From: Atriophallophorus winterbourni
Lineage: Eukaryota > Platyhelminthes > Trematoda > Plagiorchiida > Microphallidae
Length of the DNA stretch: 64,000 bases
Assembly (NCBI GenBank): GCA_013407085.1
Contig: JACCGJ010000641.1
Span: forward strand, 62,001-126,000
Direction: 5' to 3'
A model generated the notes under the pieces. It was not told the origin of the DNA. It worked only from the letters and a program-made list of their open reading frames with translations, and searched no databases. Positions 1 through 15,000 of this stretch are shown here, in pieces (the first letter of the stretch is position 1; each line of letters starts with the position of its first letter). The position numbers were made by a program, and so were the translations under genes.

Positions 1-927
1 TAAGTAGTATATGACTTTCGAAAAGCAGGACGGAAGCACACGACCGGTGTCGCGGTTGTTGCCGCTCATCAAGTATGTGTATCCGTTACCTGAGATTCGT
101 ACGCCCATCTGACTTTGTGCTAAATCCAATTATTTGTTGTCTGCGTAATAAACGCGTTTGACCAATCGGCTTTGTATTGTGTTGTGGGACACATGGGTGA
201 ACGCAACTGACCCTCGGCAGGTTGACCTCAGGTTTAAATCGGGAAGCAAACTTCAAGTGGTAATTAATGTTGGACCTATGAAACGGAAATGGGACAAGTG
301 GCTAGAAGTTCGCCAGGTGCCATTCGTTGACCTTAAATGGCCTGACCCAATCATTTCCCAACCCTTACAATATGATTTCATCGTTTAAACACAGTTCTGA
401 GACGTTGGGTACGTTATTTAAGAGCGATCTGGAATCCATAGTCACGAAAAGAATGTTTGAAAGGAATAAGTTGGAGCATATTTTATTGGTAACATATTGC
501 TTCAGACACAGAAGCTTTGTCAGACCAGTGATGTCTGTATGAACAATGTTCATTTTTAAATTGCATTTACCCGATTAATTCGAAGTTATCTAAGATAGAC
601 AGGCAAGATCCAGATCAATTGATACATTTTTATGCTGTGTCAATCCCTCGATTGTTTAGTTTGTGTGCTGGTGTAATCAACTTCCATCGACCGATAAAGC
701 AGCTTAAGTCATCCATGGGAACATTTGTGGTCATGCAAATTAGTCCTTACACTTGATCTGACTAAGCATCTTTGTCAAAAGCTAAACCTATTAAAAATCT
801 ACCCTAACCGATCGCTTTCAAAACTTTCTTTACGTATTTATACACATAAGTATTCTAGAGACTTAAGTTTGACCACATTCTTCTAACCGTGACACTTAAG
901 GGAGTATAAAGAAGTTCCAATAAGCGA
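1..927. other. Left-edge stretch without a recognised gene
   Basis: No exon or element could be assigned with confidence here. The stretch should belong to an intron or the 3' region of the minus-strand phosphatase gene, whose last recognised exon ends at 2877. The next exon would have to start with one base completing a codon begun by CA, and I could not find one. Near 30-75 on the minus strand there is a hammerhead-like motif with two altered core bases, which I do not trust. Confidence 0.3.
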
Positions 928-2650
928 TATCACGCATGATGGAGATCAAACCCAAAATAATTTATCGTATGGTTAATGATCAAGCTAAGGTGAAACCTGA
1001 AGTTGCGCCTATGAATACGTCAGCTGAACCAACAACAACTGCAACAGAAACTGCTGAAGCTTTAGCCACGTTTTATTCATCTGTACTCAGCCTGAGGGAA
1101 CATGGAATTTACATCCCAAATCAAACCATTTCAACCACGGTTGACAAGAGTGAAATAAATGTAACGTCGAAACGCGTCCTTCAAGCTTTATTTAATCTTA
1201 AAACCGGGAAGTCTCTTGGGGCCGACGGAATAACCCCGCAAATATTGAAGCAATGTGCAAATTTGTTATACAAACCACATACCTGTTCAAACAAACACTG
1301 GCAAATGGTGTGATTACTACAGATTGGAAACGCGAAATAATTTCTCCAGCTTATAAAGATGGAAATCGCTCTGATGTTTCTAATTGCCGACCGTTACTCT
1401 GTTACCTGTTATTTCTAAATTACTTGAGCGCCACATTGTTGACAATCTAATGAAACATTTCGAAAACAATCAGTTGCTTTCGAGGAAACAGCATGAATTT
1501 AGACGAAATTATTCCTGTTTATCTAATTTACTGATAACGCTGGATGATTGAACACAATCGGTATCGATATCTCAAAAGCAGTTGATCGTGTTGGCCATAC
1601 CCTACTACTGCAGAAGCGTGAAAGACTTAGTATCACTAGAAGGTTGTTAGATTGGCTAAATGACTACCAAACAAATCGCAATACATAGGTACGTGTTGAC
1701 GGTGCATTATCAAAACCAATTGCAGTAACTAGCGGAGTTCCCACAAGTTTCAGTCCTTGGTCCGATCCTCTTTCTGGTTTATTTCAATGGAGTACCGGAA
1801 ATTTTTCGATGTAACATTTCGTTATTTGCGGATGACATAAATATATGGCGTTGTATTCGTCGACCAGGAGACTGTCTGATATTACAAAAAGATATTGATA
1901 CGCTTCACAGCTGGTCGTTGAAGAACAAACTGCTGTTTAACTTCAACAAATACATGCTCATAAATGTGGGGAATCGAGTAGAGTTCACGTACCATATAGG
2001 TTCACATGTCCTTGAAAATTGCAGTGAGGATAAAGATTTGGGTGTCTGGATATGCTCCAGTTTAAAAACCTCAATTCAAACTAACAGTGCCTTTATAAAG
2101 GCAACACGCGTCCTAAATCTACTCAAACGGGGGTTTGGGAAATTTTCACCCAAGATATTCCAAAGTATCATGAATACATAGTTGAGACCAGTCATGGAAT
2201 ACACTGTGCAGTCATGGTCTCCGTGGCTCAAGAAGGATATTGAACTTATGCAGCGAATTATCACCGCTCAACAAAACTAGTTCTTATCATCCGAAATAAG
2301 CCTTATAAAGAAAGAATAGCTCAACTGAATCTGTTTGACTTTCCCTATCAACGAATCAGATAAGACCTTATCCTACTTTACAAAATATTCCATACCCCAA
2401 ACCACCCCTTACAGGATTTATTCACGCGAAGGTATACGAGAAATTATCGGACCCATGACTATGTGCTGGTGGCACCCAAATTCCGCATGAACTGTAGAAG
2501 GTATTTTTATTCTGTCCGAGTCGGTTTTACTTGAAACGGTTTACCGTCTACCGTTGCTCACTCCACTAGCTTGCACGACTTTAAAACGAAATTAGACTAA
2601 TTTTTATTGAATTATACGTTTGCCGAACACTTATATACTGCTTAATCTAA
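928..2650 (+). pseudogene. CR1-like LINE remnant, reverse transcriptase and C-terminal domain
   Basis: A decayed non-LTR retrotransposon. Translation across shifting frames gives the usual order for CR1-like elements: a GKSLGADGI block near 1195-1235, the region of the YRPVSL motif near 1390, a TSGVP block near 1730, the catalytic FADD near 1830, and then the C-terminal domain with KDLGVWICSS near 2035, RPVMEYTVQSWS near 2190 and NCRRYFYSVRV near 2490. Stops and frameshifts are frequent, so it cannot make protein. It lies between the phosphatase exon ending at 2877 and the left edge, on the strand opposite to that gene. The family call rests on the motif order; the subfamily is not determined. 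Confidence 0.85.
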
Positions 2651-2876
2651 TTCCTTATATGGTTTATACACCTAAATTTCATTTTTTACCATCCTATTGT
2701 TGTTGTTAAGCTCACGGCGTTTTAGACCATTAAAAACCTTGAATTGAATTACCTCGAAAACCCAGCCCTCCATTATACTACCGTACCACCAACATTTTAT
2801 CTAAGGCATGACAATTTTGAATCAATAAAAACAAGTGCTAAAATGAACCGCTAGAACAGTAAATAACCCAACTCAC

Positions 2877-3043
2877 TGGAAGTTAACATAACGGTCCTCA
2901 TGGTTGCCTCGATTTAGAAAAACAGCAGTAGGTCTCCATACCAATATGTACAAGATGACCACCAGCGTCTCGACCGAATTCTGTCCACGATCGACAATAT
3001 CGCCGTTGAACACGTAAGGATTCGTCACGTCTGGTATGCCATT
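2877..3043 (-). CDS. PPEF: PPEF exon: GDIVDRG and GNHED catalytic motifs
   Basis: The exon begins after a CTAAACAG acceptor with [20 protein letters not shown]. It continues through a hydrophobic helix and [14 protein letters not shown], and ends at CCA|GTGAGT leaving two bases (phase 2). The Asp, Asp, Asn and His of GDIVDRG and GNHED are the metal and phosphate ligands of PPP-family phosphatases. The NPYVFNGD wording is typical of PPEF rather than PP1, PP2A or PP2B. This is the last exon I can place; the next one is not found in 1-2876. Confidence 0.9.
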
Positions 3044-6000
3044 CTGTTTAGAGAGAAATCGAATTTTAGCACATGGGAAATGGAATTATTTTAGACAACA
3101 TTGAAACTCCAGAGCCACTGTTAGCAGGGTCAAACGGGATATTCGTTGACTGCTGCATTCCTCCAACGGTACGCATGACGAGTGTTATTTATCGATTTTA
3201 ACATATCTTGAACTATTATAAAGCGCCATTTGAGATGAAATTATTCCTTCCCCAGACAGCATCCACGTATTCGACCTGTATACAAATGTAAACTGTATCA
3301 TCGATTGAACCAAAAATTTAGAAAAAATCTGCAGGTGAAATAATGCGATATTTCTTAGTTTTTTCATAGAATTTACAGTCAATTAAAAGAGAAGTGAAAT
3401 AATTTGTCTTGCATTAGCAAAAAATGTGTTTTATACGGAGTAGTAGGCGTCATTTTCAAGTAGACAACCAAAAAGAATAAGACCTTTCCTGTATTAGAAC
3501 GAGCAACTTAATTGTTGCGAATAAATATCCAAATTTTCATGCATTTCTTTCACACGCACAGACGCTACGACCAGTTTCGTGTTCAATTAAGGACAGTAGG
3601 GTCAGGATCCGAATTAATTGAATCGGTGGAGAAATGGTAAACAAGGTTTTGAAGTTGTAAGCCACTTTTGTATAAGAATGGCACGACCAACTTGTTCAAT
3701 CACTATTACCCACGCACATCTGGGTGAGATTAAACCCAAGGTCATGAAGAGAATTACTCATTTGGAGTCATTTCCATCCAACAGTGGGTTATAAGTTCAT
3801 ACGTTGTTTAGTATTTGTTTACTGTTTCGAGTAATACGGATCCCGATCCTGTTTTCTCTACCTGATGGCCACGAACCCGGTCGTGGGGTGTTTGTGTGAT
3901 GTAAATGCATGCAAATAAGGTATCCCCATTTATCTGTGTGTGGGAACATACGCTTGAACAGGTTGGTTGTGCCAAACTTATATATCATTGGCCTGCGTGT
4001 TCATACATTTCTTAATCTAAATTATTTATTCAATTATTTCCTTCTTAAGCTTTTAATTGACTGCTTTGAAAAGAGAGCCACCAATCTGTTGCTAATCGTA
4101 TACCATGATATGCGTTAACATACGTGACGGATTACCTTACTGTTCGATAAAATGTAATGAAACTAACCTTGCTGAATATCATGTTGAGATCAGCGAATTG
4201 TCCGTGTAAATCCCCGATCACGGTAATTTGACGAGAAATCGAAGTGTAAGCCCTTTGGACATTCGGTCGAGCAGCGAGTATTTGCAGGGCGTGTGTGAGT
4301 AGCGTATAGATGTAATAACAATGAATGCGCTGGAAAGAAAAGGTTGATGTAGATTAGCAAATAAACCTGGATGAGTCACGTGTATGGAAGTGAGACCACC
4401 GACTTCCTAGACGGATACATTTAGCAACACCACATCACGATTAGCATAGATCTCGTAGTGGGCAAACATGACATAAGAAGCTGACGATCCTAACTAGTAT
4501 CAATTCTGTTTTACGGGATAGGTTCCCCGCGATCAGATATCGCAAGGGCTAGTTACGCTTCAAGTTATGCCTCGCAAATGTGTTCAGTTGCGGTCGTGTA
4601 GTAAGCATCTTTTCGAATTGTTTGCGTAATCTTTTGCTGTCAAATGGTTTGACGAGGAAAGGAATTTATGATGCATAGAAGTAAATACCACACGGAAACT
4701 GTCGCGTTGATGTCGCTCTACTCGTTCAAGAAACCTTCTTGAATGTCTGTTACATTCAAGCTGTATTCATCGTATCCCAGTTTGTTCGTATGTCCGCCCC
4801 AACCGATCTATCAGGAACTTATATTTTAATGGTTGTATGGCAGTTGATGCAATTGATGTCTTGTTTCGGTGTAATGCGCTCCTATGTGATGATGACGATG
4901 ATATACTTATCTTGAATTTTAACAAGGACAAGTCGACTTCTATGCGCAAGTCTTAAATTTAGTGTGACAGCGGTCTGCAAAACCACTAATACAGATTTAA
5001 TTCACGAAATGCACGTATAAATCGAAGCGGCTTAATAATAATAACAATAATAATAATTATTATTATAATTATAATTATAATTATAATATGATGATGATAA
5101 TGATGATGTCGATGATGATGATGATGATAATGATAATGATGATGATGATGATAATGGAGAAGAACAATATCTAAGAAACAAACAATTTACAAAAGTTATG
5201 ATTTAGATCTATTTGATTGGAAGCGCTCAGAATAAACAATTTACTTTTCTTCAAATTTCTATCTTCATCCAACTCGATAGTTATGATCAAGGCATTTATT
5301 GTCACGAATCAGGAGCCAAATGTCACATTAGGTGAATAGCGTTTCCATGGTATCATCGTAATCTGATGCCAGTTCTCTCGTATAAATGTTCAAGGGATAG
5401 GCTTTGAATGTGGCGTATTCGTGCCCTTTTAGACATCAAAGAAACATTGCTTCCATAATCATTGATATAATGCTTTGATATGCTTTCCCTGTCTGACGGC
5501 CAGCTTATTTCTAAAATACAATTTTACTAGATGCAAACAAAGTTTGGATTGGTCAACATGAAATTGTCAAAATTAGATTTGAATATATCCAAGTTGGGTG
5601 AATGTGCAACATTACAGGGTAGGTAGTTCCAGGTAAAGCATACACGTACAGAATAAATGTTCCTTCGACAGTTTAGTCTTGAGTCGGGAATATCTACTGC
5701 ATAGTCGTGACTCCGGCTGGTTCTGGGTGGTAGTCGCGTGAATAGTTGATTTAGAGGATGGTTGGGGGTATGTATATTGAACATAAGTATCAAATCACCT
5801 CTAAGACGGCGGTAGCGAAAATCGAATAGATTGAGACTTGCAATACGATCTTCGTATTGTTTGTGCTTCAAACCGCGTACGAGCTTGGTGGTCCGATGAT
5901 ATATTCTCTGCAAGAGGCTGATGTCCTTCTGCAGCCAGAGTGACCAAGCCTGAACAGCATACTCCATGGTTGGCCTCAAAAACGTATTAATTATTCGATG

Positions 6001-9000
6001 AACGGTTTGCTTAGTGAAACTCCCGAACACGCGTTTTAGCAGTAGCAGTACTCGTGACGTCTTTTCATAGACAGCGTTTCGAATAACTAAACAGTCCGAT
6101 TCGGGAGGAGCGATCTATGCAGTAGCGCTCAGAGCGATAGGCAATACTTATATAAACGATTTCAGTTGCACGCTAACGGCGTGATTTACGATTATCAGTT
6201 AAAAGCAGTATCTTCTCTACCTCAGGTGGCAGACGACGCTTCACATAGTGCCACTAAGGTGAGCGGTCAAGAGCCAGTTCTACCCAACACGTGGGGTCAA
6301 TGTCGAGTGGTTTCATATCAGCATCAGTATTCGGTTTATAACTATGTGATCTACTAAAAATGATATCCTGGATTTATCTGTATTCCTTATGCATTTTTTA
6401 ATCGATAGCATCAATCCTTTTTCGTTGAAATAATGCACCAATATGTTTTAGTTATTCTTTTATTTCAGGAATACTTTCGCCTCTTACCTAGCCCGCTATG
6501 CGATTCATCAATCGAAAGTTATTTTTGTTCTAAGGAGGCGTCTGATGCTGTGAATTTCGACATTGATACCTCACCTAACGTAACGTGTTTGGAAAAGTAT
6601 TTTTATGCGGTTGAATTAATATGATTTCTTAAACTTCGTGTACACGAATAAATTCATGGTCGTGGTCGTGGTTGCAAGTTGGAAATACCAAACTCCAAAC
6701 GGAACTGCCGCGGGTATTTTTATTCGGTGCGTGTGGGCTTTGTTTGGAATTCCCTACCTGTCGATTTGTTGAGCTCAAACAGTTTTTTCATGTTCAAATC
6801 GAAACTTGACGATTATATGAGAGATAATCCAAATTTTGCTCCGAAGTATTAATAAACTATCTTCGCCCCATTGATTTTGATTTTATGTATACAAATATCC
6901 ATATTTGTACCAATAGTTCGACTCTATGGTTATTGTAAAGTTAATTGCTTTTTCAACCATAAATCTTAAACCTTGAATCTTCTTCTTGTTTTCGTTGATG
7001 GATTGTTGTTATTGGTTACATGCAACTTTCACTGGAATTTATTAGGATACTAAATATTTCCAGCGAAGACCAATCCTGATATCAATAAAAAGAATACATT
7101 ACCTTTTTCGCTGTGAAAAGTTCCAGCAGGTTGACCAGTTGTTGTAAATCTAACGGGAATCTGATTCTTGGTCCTTTATAGTCAGCTGGAACTGGTGGTA
7201 ACCAATCTCCGTTCCAACACTTTTTACTCACTGGAATGTCACAGAAGTTTGTTATAAGCGGTTGCATAATTCTTGTTAATAGTTACGCATGAACATGTAC
7301 ACCATAAATCCTGACCGATGGAATGATACTAGAACATCGAGCTCTTGTTTATCAAAGATAAAGATGGTGTTGGAATTTATATTACGGTGCGCCATTAAGT
7401 CAACTTTTAGCAATTCAGGTTAAGGTAAGAAGACTTTTGACCAGCATTCTTGTACGCTATAATATGATTGATAATACTTAGAAGTATTCTTTGCTTATAA
7501 TAATACTTTAGATGGGTTATAAATTGTGTTTTACCGAGAAATACAGCGAAAAATACCCAGCTTTCTTCATTGTCAGTAGAAATTGACTTGTAGAACAATA
7601 TTCAATGAAGATGAACACTTATTTTATTATAAAGTCTTCAGTAATTTTCTTAAAAGAGATGGATCGCAGAGACTAACTTGAAACTTTCAGAAATATAAGC
7701 TTTGACAAACCGGTACATATGAAGAAATACAGCGAAATAACATTAGGCGCATCACATTGAAGATATCGTTTTGGACTCGGAATACAGAATTTATCAACAA
7801 AATAAATAGGTTGAAATCAGCTTAATTGAGTGAGATTTTGGATAAAAATGGGTATTTTAAACAACTCTCGATGCGAATAAGGAGCATTAATCGTGAAGAT
7901 ATTGATAAGTAGTTCGTTTAAATTAAAATATTGAATCAGAATGATTTCAAGATGTCTTGATTATAACTGTTGGGACACTGCTTCGCGAAGTCAAATATAT
8001 TGAACTTATTGCAAGAAAACTTGCCGTGAAGAAATAATAATAATGTAACAGACACCATGAAAATAACGTGAGAAAACAATTTAAGTCAATCACCGAAGGA
8101 GTGCTACTGAATGCCTTCGATTAATAACGAGAATAGCAATAAATTAATACATCTAGGTTCATCGATAACCAAAGTAATGTGCTGTTCACATCCCCTGTAT
8201 TTATACACCACAACCGGTATTTGGCTGTTTTTGGTTTTTTTTTAAGATTTAACATTCAAGATTCCAGAATTTATGGCATAAAAATGCTCGTAGCTATACA
8301 ACATCACAGGATATTCGTACAAGGACAATAAATATATATAAAAGATAAATTGAGGGATTAGAAAAATTGGGAGTTTTGTAGTTATAAAAATGTCATGTAT
8401 TGTCGCCGTATGATCGAAAAAATATTCGTTTGGATAAAGATCATGTTATATAAACGGGATGTAGGGTGGAATCACTACGCATAAATATATCCAATTTGGT
8501 CCTGAAAATCCTTTCACTAGATGATTGTACAACATCTGACGGCGGGAGTTCCATAAGAAACAAACGCGCACCGAATAGAAGAACAGACAGCAGTTCCGGT
8601 GGGAATGTGGAACATCAAATGCCAGTGGGTGAGTACGTGTGACATGGCTTGACCGGAAGCGAAATAGATGTCTCAGAGGGTGCATCTTTGAGTTCATTAT
8701 AAGTTCATTTATAAGTTCATTTTTTAAGTTAGGATTAGCTCAAATTGAACCCGTCTGCGAAGCAGTGTATCCAAATTAAGATGCACGAGTCGATTCTCGT
8801 ATGGTAGGTTGCGGAGACAGCCAACCATTTTAGTTGCTCTGTAATAAATCCTCTCGAGCAGCTTGATGTCCTTTTTTAGCCGTAGTGCTCAAGCTTGCAC
8901 TGAGTAATCCATCACCGGTTTAATATACGTATTTATGAGCATTGGGAATGATTCATGGGGAAACTGTCCGAAAATACGCCGAAGCATATCTAGCATGCGG

Positions 9001-12000
9001 CTAGCTCGTTTGTACACTGCTTCGCATTGCATGCTATTTTTAAGACGTCCATTAATCGATACGCCGAGGTCTTTTTCTTTGGTTTCCCATTCCAGTTGTT
9101 TTGATCTAAGGTTGTATGAGATTGGGAAATCTTTGCCTATTTGCAGCATTTTACACTTTTGGAAGCTGAATGGAAGATTATTTCGCTCCGACCAGCTGTT
9201 TAATATATAATTATATAATTAGATATCTATATAAGTATATATAGATATCTAGCTCTATATAATAATCTAATAGATATACTATTTCTCATATTGATCTATA
9301 TCTAGTAATAGCATCTATCCATCCGCTTTGTAAAGCGCAAACAGTCCATGCTTGACGTGATTGGCATCCAAATTCTAACATCATCCGCAAAGAGAACCAT
9401 TATGGCTGTGACAAGTTTTGGAAGGTCGTTGATGTCGACCAGAAAGAGAACCGGACCAAGTACCGAACCTTGTGGAACACCGCTAGTGGCTTCGATTATC
9501 CGGTGAAGAAAGTAAGATTAGATTCAATAAACCTTTAAATAGTGGGAAAGTAGTACACAAAGATATACTTTGAGGCAACTATTCAACAGGGTTCGTACCA
9601 CAAACCACGATGTTCAAACACCTGCTCACACCCACCACACTTTCACACTGACAGAATACTTCGGTCATCCATGATCTCCTTGAGCGTCCGACCAGGAATT
9701 ACTGTGTGTTTACTCTAAGATTTCGTTAGAAGTTTTAACAGTTAGATAATCGACCACTTTCTATTTAGAATGTTAAGTGCACCTGTTCAGATTATTGAAG
9801 AAAACCGGTCAGCACGCAGGGTTACGATGTTCCATGCACTTCTTAAAGTAAAAATGATTTACCTTTCGATTCCAACCAACGATTTCTGATCAATTATCGC
9901 TAATTATTTTCGCATGTATCAATTTATATAAAATCTGCCATGGGTTTGTTTTGAAATATCCGCGTACGTTTTTTTCATTCTTCACCACCTAACGATGAAA
10001 CGATGTCATAAGTTCTGGGAAGCGGTACTGATTACTTGTAAGGAACATCACGTGAGTTTTTAGAATTCTGTTTCAAATTTACACGATAAATTATCAGCTT
10101 GAATGTGGATACAAATGTACCAATTATCAGCCCTTGGAAGCGCAAAGGGTGCTAAAAGCTGAGGTGAAAACGATTACTGCTTTTCTCACCTCAAAAAAGG
10201 CTTCCCATGAATAAAACTCGGAATCAGTATTCATTCGTTTCATATAAGGACACTGTGTAACAATAACTCGTGAGAAATGGAAAGATTAATTAAGCAAATA
10301 ACTAATTCAGAAGGGAATATAACCCATCAGTACTATTACTAATTTATTATTCAATTAATAAACCGTACACCGCACCATCCATGCGGAACACGAACGAAAG
10401 TTAAATGCGTTTTATTTAAGGCGCATCAGTCGCAGGTTAAAAATATCTTAAATGTAAAAAGTAGCTAATGATGAAATGCTTCCGAAAGCTGCTCTGTAGA
10501 GAATGTTTGCTCTACTACTACAGCCCCGATTATGCTGGCTCGGTCATATCTAAAGAATGAAAAATAATCATATTGCAAATGATATACTCTAGGATGAGTT
10601 GATATAAATAAGTCGACTAATGGTCAGGCCGCACTCGCAGTACAAACGCATTGGCAAAAGAGATATGAACGCTCTTGATATTGACCCCATGAGTTGAGAA
10701 GAACTGACTCTTGACCGCTCAATTTGGTGGCACTGTATAAAGCTTCATGCACAACCTGGGAAAGAGCAGATAAAACTCATTGTTGCTGAACGTAGATGAG
10801 GCCGCCGGCGTGTAACTGAGGCCGATCGCTCGAGTACTGTCTATGGCTGTGAGCGCTGATGTAGTGATTTTCATTCTTAAATCTGCGGAGCATGAAAATA
10901 TCGTGCGACTCTGATGTATATCCATGTTCTAAATTGACCGAAGGAGGTCAACAACAGCAACAATGCCAATGGGCATTTTCAGTTTACTGCACAAAATCCT
11001 AACAACTGGCAAGGGTTTCCATATGTGGAAGATATTAGCTCAGCATCGCTCCTATCAGAATTTCGTCTTCCTTATTTCAACTCTGATTGCGTTTCAAAGA
11101 TGAATTACTTCTGCACCCTGCGTTTCGTGTCCACTTGTCGTTTAAGAACAGTAAGATAATTTTTCGAACGGAAATAACCTTCACCCCAGTATCCTAAAAC
11201 TCCAGAAACACCAGTTGGTTGCATATACAAAATATATAACGCACATCTATTTATTATAGGCAAATCTCAGAATTAGTAAGGATATACCCAGCAAAACACT
11301 GTCGGCTGTTATTTCGCTTTGATTTGTAACACCACCTCTCAACAGCCAATTCGCGATGAAACTTCGCCCAATCGCACTCTTTGACTGACCTTGACAACTT
11401 AGATGCCGTTCAAAAGATGATGATGTTCTCCATGTGCTTATGTTGTTTGTCAAACTATCAATTGCAGCATTCTCATATGCTACTTCCGAGAACCGTTTTC
11501 GTCGATCATTTTGGCGCCTCCTAATCTTACGTTGTGCTCAGGTGCAACGTTCTGCATAGCACTCAAGGTTTCTTGACTAGCATTTCGCAAGTGTATATTA
11601 GCTCTCTGCAAAAAAATTGGCCATCCAAGTCTGGTCACTATGGCTAAGGAAATATATCGAATTACTTGACAGGATTTATTCTTGTGCGAAAACGTTGGTG
11701 CCCCGTTACAGAAATTTGCCTTTCATAGAGCAAATGTTCAAACTAAATCTACATGATTTTACCAAACGACGGATACGGAGTGACCTCTTGTTGGCATTCA
11801 AAATCTTGCATATTGAGAACCATCCCCTTGAACACTTGCTAAAGCCCAATGGCCTTACTCGAACACGAAAACATCCAAAGGCTTTAAGCATTCCTCATTC
11901 ACGATTGGATATTGGTCAAAATGTTTTTTCCGTGAGAATTTGGTTCACTTGGAACATTTTGCCTGATGAAATCACACGCTCGGAATCTGTACGGTTTTCG

Positions 12001-15000
12001 CTTCCAAACTGGATGTGTATATGACGAACGATGCGGTATGTGACTGTCCCTATTGATTTTTGAGAGATTTGTTATTTTACTCCATATACCTGTCATTCTG
12101 TGGTTATTGTTAAGGTTACTGCTTTTTCTACCATAAAACATTCTGAGGTCTGAGTTCTGACTGTGAATAGTATATAGTTAGTAGCAGCGTTGTGAGTCCT
12201 TGAATGTATAAAGGCACTTCCGCTTGAGCAAAGCTAAAACTTTATATTCCACTCAACATTCTTTCCTAGTTAATTTCCGTGTGAGCAAAGCTTATGAGCA
12301 GAAACTGGGAGCAGTTTTATCTGCACAGGATTTCATCACACTGGCAACTGATTGATTGCATTTCAAAATAAATGATTTGCGAATCACACTGACTATTGTT
12401 TTGAAATTAGAAATAGGTAACTGACTGAGAATGTTATTAGCTGGACTTTAATTTACAATGTGAGCGTATGTTGATACGTTCCATAGGCAACGTGTCTTAC
12501 TGGAACTGTCAAAGTGCATATGCGTCGATTTGATTTGTGCGGAATGAAAATCGTACATATGGCATTTTATCACACACGATAACAGATGTTCTTTCCTTGC
12601 ATTTTTGTTTGGCATCAAGCGTAATACGTGTTCTTATCAGGTTTATCCATAAAAAAGATTTCTAGCATAGATTCCTACACGGTTTTATTAATGCTTAGAC
12701 CATCAGGCGACTAACTCATACGCGGAACTCTAACAGTTATTAAAGAATTCCTTATTTTTCACATTGACGATAATGGTTGTTGGCCTCCTTCGGTTGATGT
12801 CGACCATGGATGTACATCACAATCGCATGAATTTTCAAGTTCTACAGCATTTTCAATGACTAAACAGAGAGCGGAACAATCTCTCCCGCAGCGCTTGCAA
12901 CGATGGTCAGAACTCGGTTGTAGGGCGTCATTTGCACACCGGCGGTGTGATCTGCGTTCGGTAGCCAAGAGCTGTATCTGCTACTCCCCAGCTTGCAGAC
13001 GACGATTAACACAATGCCTCCAATGTGAGCGGTCAAGAGCACGTTCTTCCCAACTCGCAGGATCAATGCTAAGAACTTTCATATATCTTTTGCAAACGTC
13101 TTTGTACCGCAAGTGCGGTCTGCCCAATGGTCGATTTCCTAATTGCAACTCACCATAGAGTAGATCTTTCGGAATACGACCATTTTCCAATATGTAGACG
13201 TGACCAAGCACTTCAGCGTTAGTCACTCTGTCCATCCACGATATGTTCAATATACGATGGATGCTTGTAGATGGAAAGCATTCAGCTTCCGTTCGTGTCT
13301 TGCGTGGGTGGTCTAGGTTTCACTGTCGTACAGTAAAGTGTTTAGTAAGCACGCGCTGTATATTTGTCTTTACAGTGACCTTGCGGTTACCCTGAACAGA
13401 AGAGTTCAATCAGGAAAAAATGACAGCTGCTACACAAATATGCTAATTAATCTCCGTGTCTAGCGAGAGGTTATCCGCAACGGTTGAACCAAGATATGTG
13501 AAATGATGTACTGGTTCAAGCTGACAGTTTTCAATAGTAATGATTGGAGGCGATACAGTCCCTTGACCAAGGACTTTGGTCTTTCTCGTGCTGATTGTTA
13601 GCCCAAAGTCTTTGCATGCTGACGAAAAACAGTCCATTAGCGACTGGAGGTGCTCTTGGGAGTGAGCAATGAAGGCTGCATCGTCGGCAAACAGCAGGTC
13701 ATGGATTAGCACATCCCGTGCCTTGGTTTGTGCTCTCTCAGGTTGAAAAGATTACCGTCACTCGTGCGCAGGTAAATGCCTTCTGTTCTTGTTCGAAGAG
13801 TGTTCTTTAGAAGCAGAGCAAAGAAAATGCCGAACAGCGTGGGAGAAAGAACACACCCTTGTTTGACGCCTCGGCGAATTTCAAAGGCTTCTGAACTGAA
13901 ACCGTTGAAATGGACTGACGCTTCATGTCTGAGTAGAACAAAATAACGAGTTGGAGCAGTCTTGGGTGACAGCCTATCAGATCAAGCATTTTGAAAAGAC
14001 CCTCGCTGCTGACGTAGTCGAATGCTTTCGTTAAATCAATAAAAACAGTGTATAATGGCATACGCTGTTCCCGACACTTTTCTTGAAGTTCTCTCAGGGA
14101 GAAGATCATTTCAGCGGCTGATCTTCCCTTGCGAAAGTGACGATGATTACACCTGGATAAAATCTGTTAAATACATCCATCATCGTTCCTTTACATTGTG
14201 GACAACCTTCAAATTAAACTTGGTTTCAAGCACACACAAAAATAATTAAATTGTGTGACTCAGTTTAATACATCTCATTGAGATTCTTCAACAAGGTTAA
14301 TAATTAGAAATGCTCATATGCATGTATTTCCATCACACACACACCACGACCGGTTTCGCGCTGTTTGCACTCAACAAGTAGGGACAGTAGGATCTGGATC
14401 CGCATGCGCTTGGAACAGTGGAAGAATGGTAAACAACTTGCGTTTGTATGCCACTGCTGGATAAGTTTGGCACGACCAACCTGTTCAATCCCATGTGCCC
14501 ATACAAATGTAGAGGGTGTAAAACCCACGATCATGAACAAAAAAGTTCATTTGAATGTATTTCTAGCACATACACACCACAACCGGTTTTCTGCTGTTAG
14601 TAATTGTTGTTGCTCGCCGTTCGTAACGAAAAGTTTGTTATTCGTATCAAACGATATTCTTATTTCTCAGTAAAAGTCGGGTTCCTTATAGCAGTTGAAA
14701 AGATTCATTGTGAAAGCATCAGAGTGATATCTCAGTGTAGCTCATTTATATCAGTCTATCTTAAGGATTTGTTAACTTTCGCTTTAGTTGTAATTATATT
14801 TTACGGCTAATGGAAATTCGTCCAAATTATCATCTGAAAAATTATCGGGTTTCTAAAAATAGTTTATTGCTAGGCAACGAGTTAATCTAAAAATATTGAG
14901 GAGTGATTGATCGGACCGGATAAACCTGGTTAAAAAGGATAATGACGAAAGAAAAGCATGTTTTTAGCTCCATGTGATTGAAGCTTTCAAGAAATCGTGA

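Noticed and set aside
28..78. Hammerhead-like motif on the minus strand with a GCGG/CCGC stem II
   Set aside because: Stem II and the ACCGGU stem III are good, but C3 of CUGAUGA and the GAAA box are both changed and flanks do not match the repeat family. The same bases lie in an open minus-strand frame starting MGVRISGNGYTYLMSG, so coding or chance is equally likely.
11537..11611. Minus-strand exon candidate [17 protein letters not shown] with good splice sites
   Set aside because: It would be phase 0 to phase 0, which cannot fit between the PPEF exons at 18211-18298 and 7103-7230 (phase 1 junction), and no family is recognisable.
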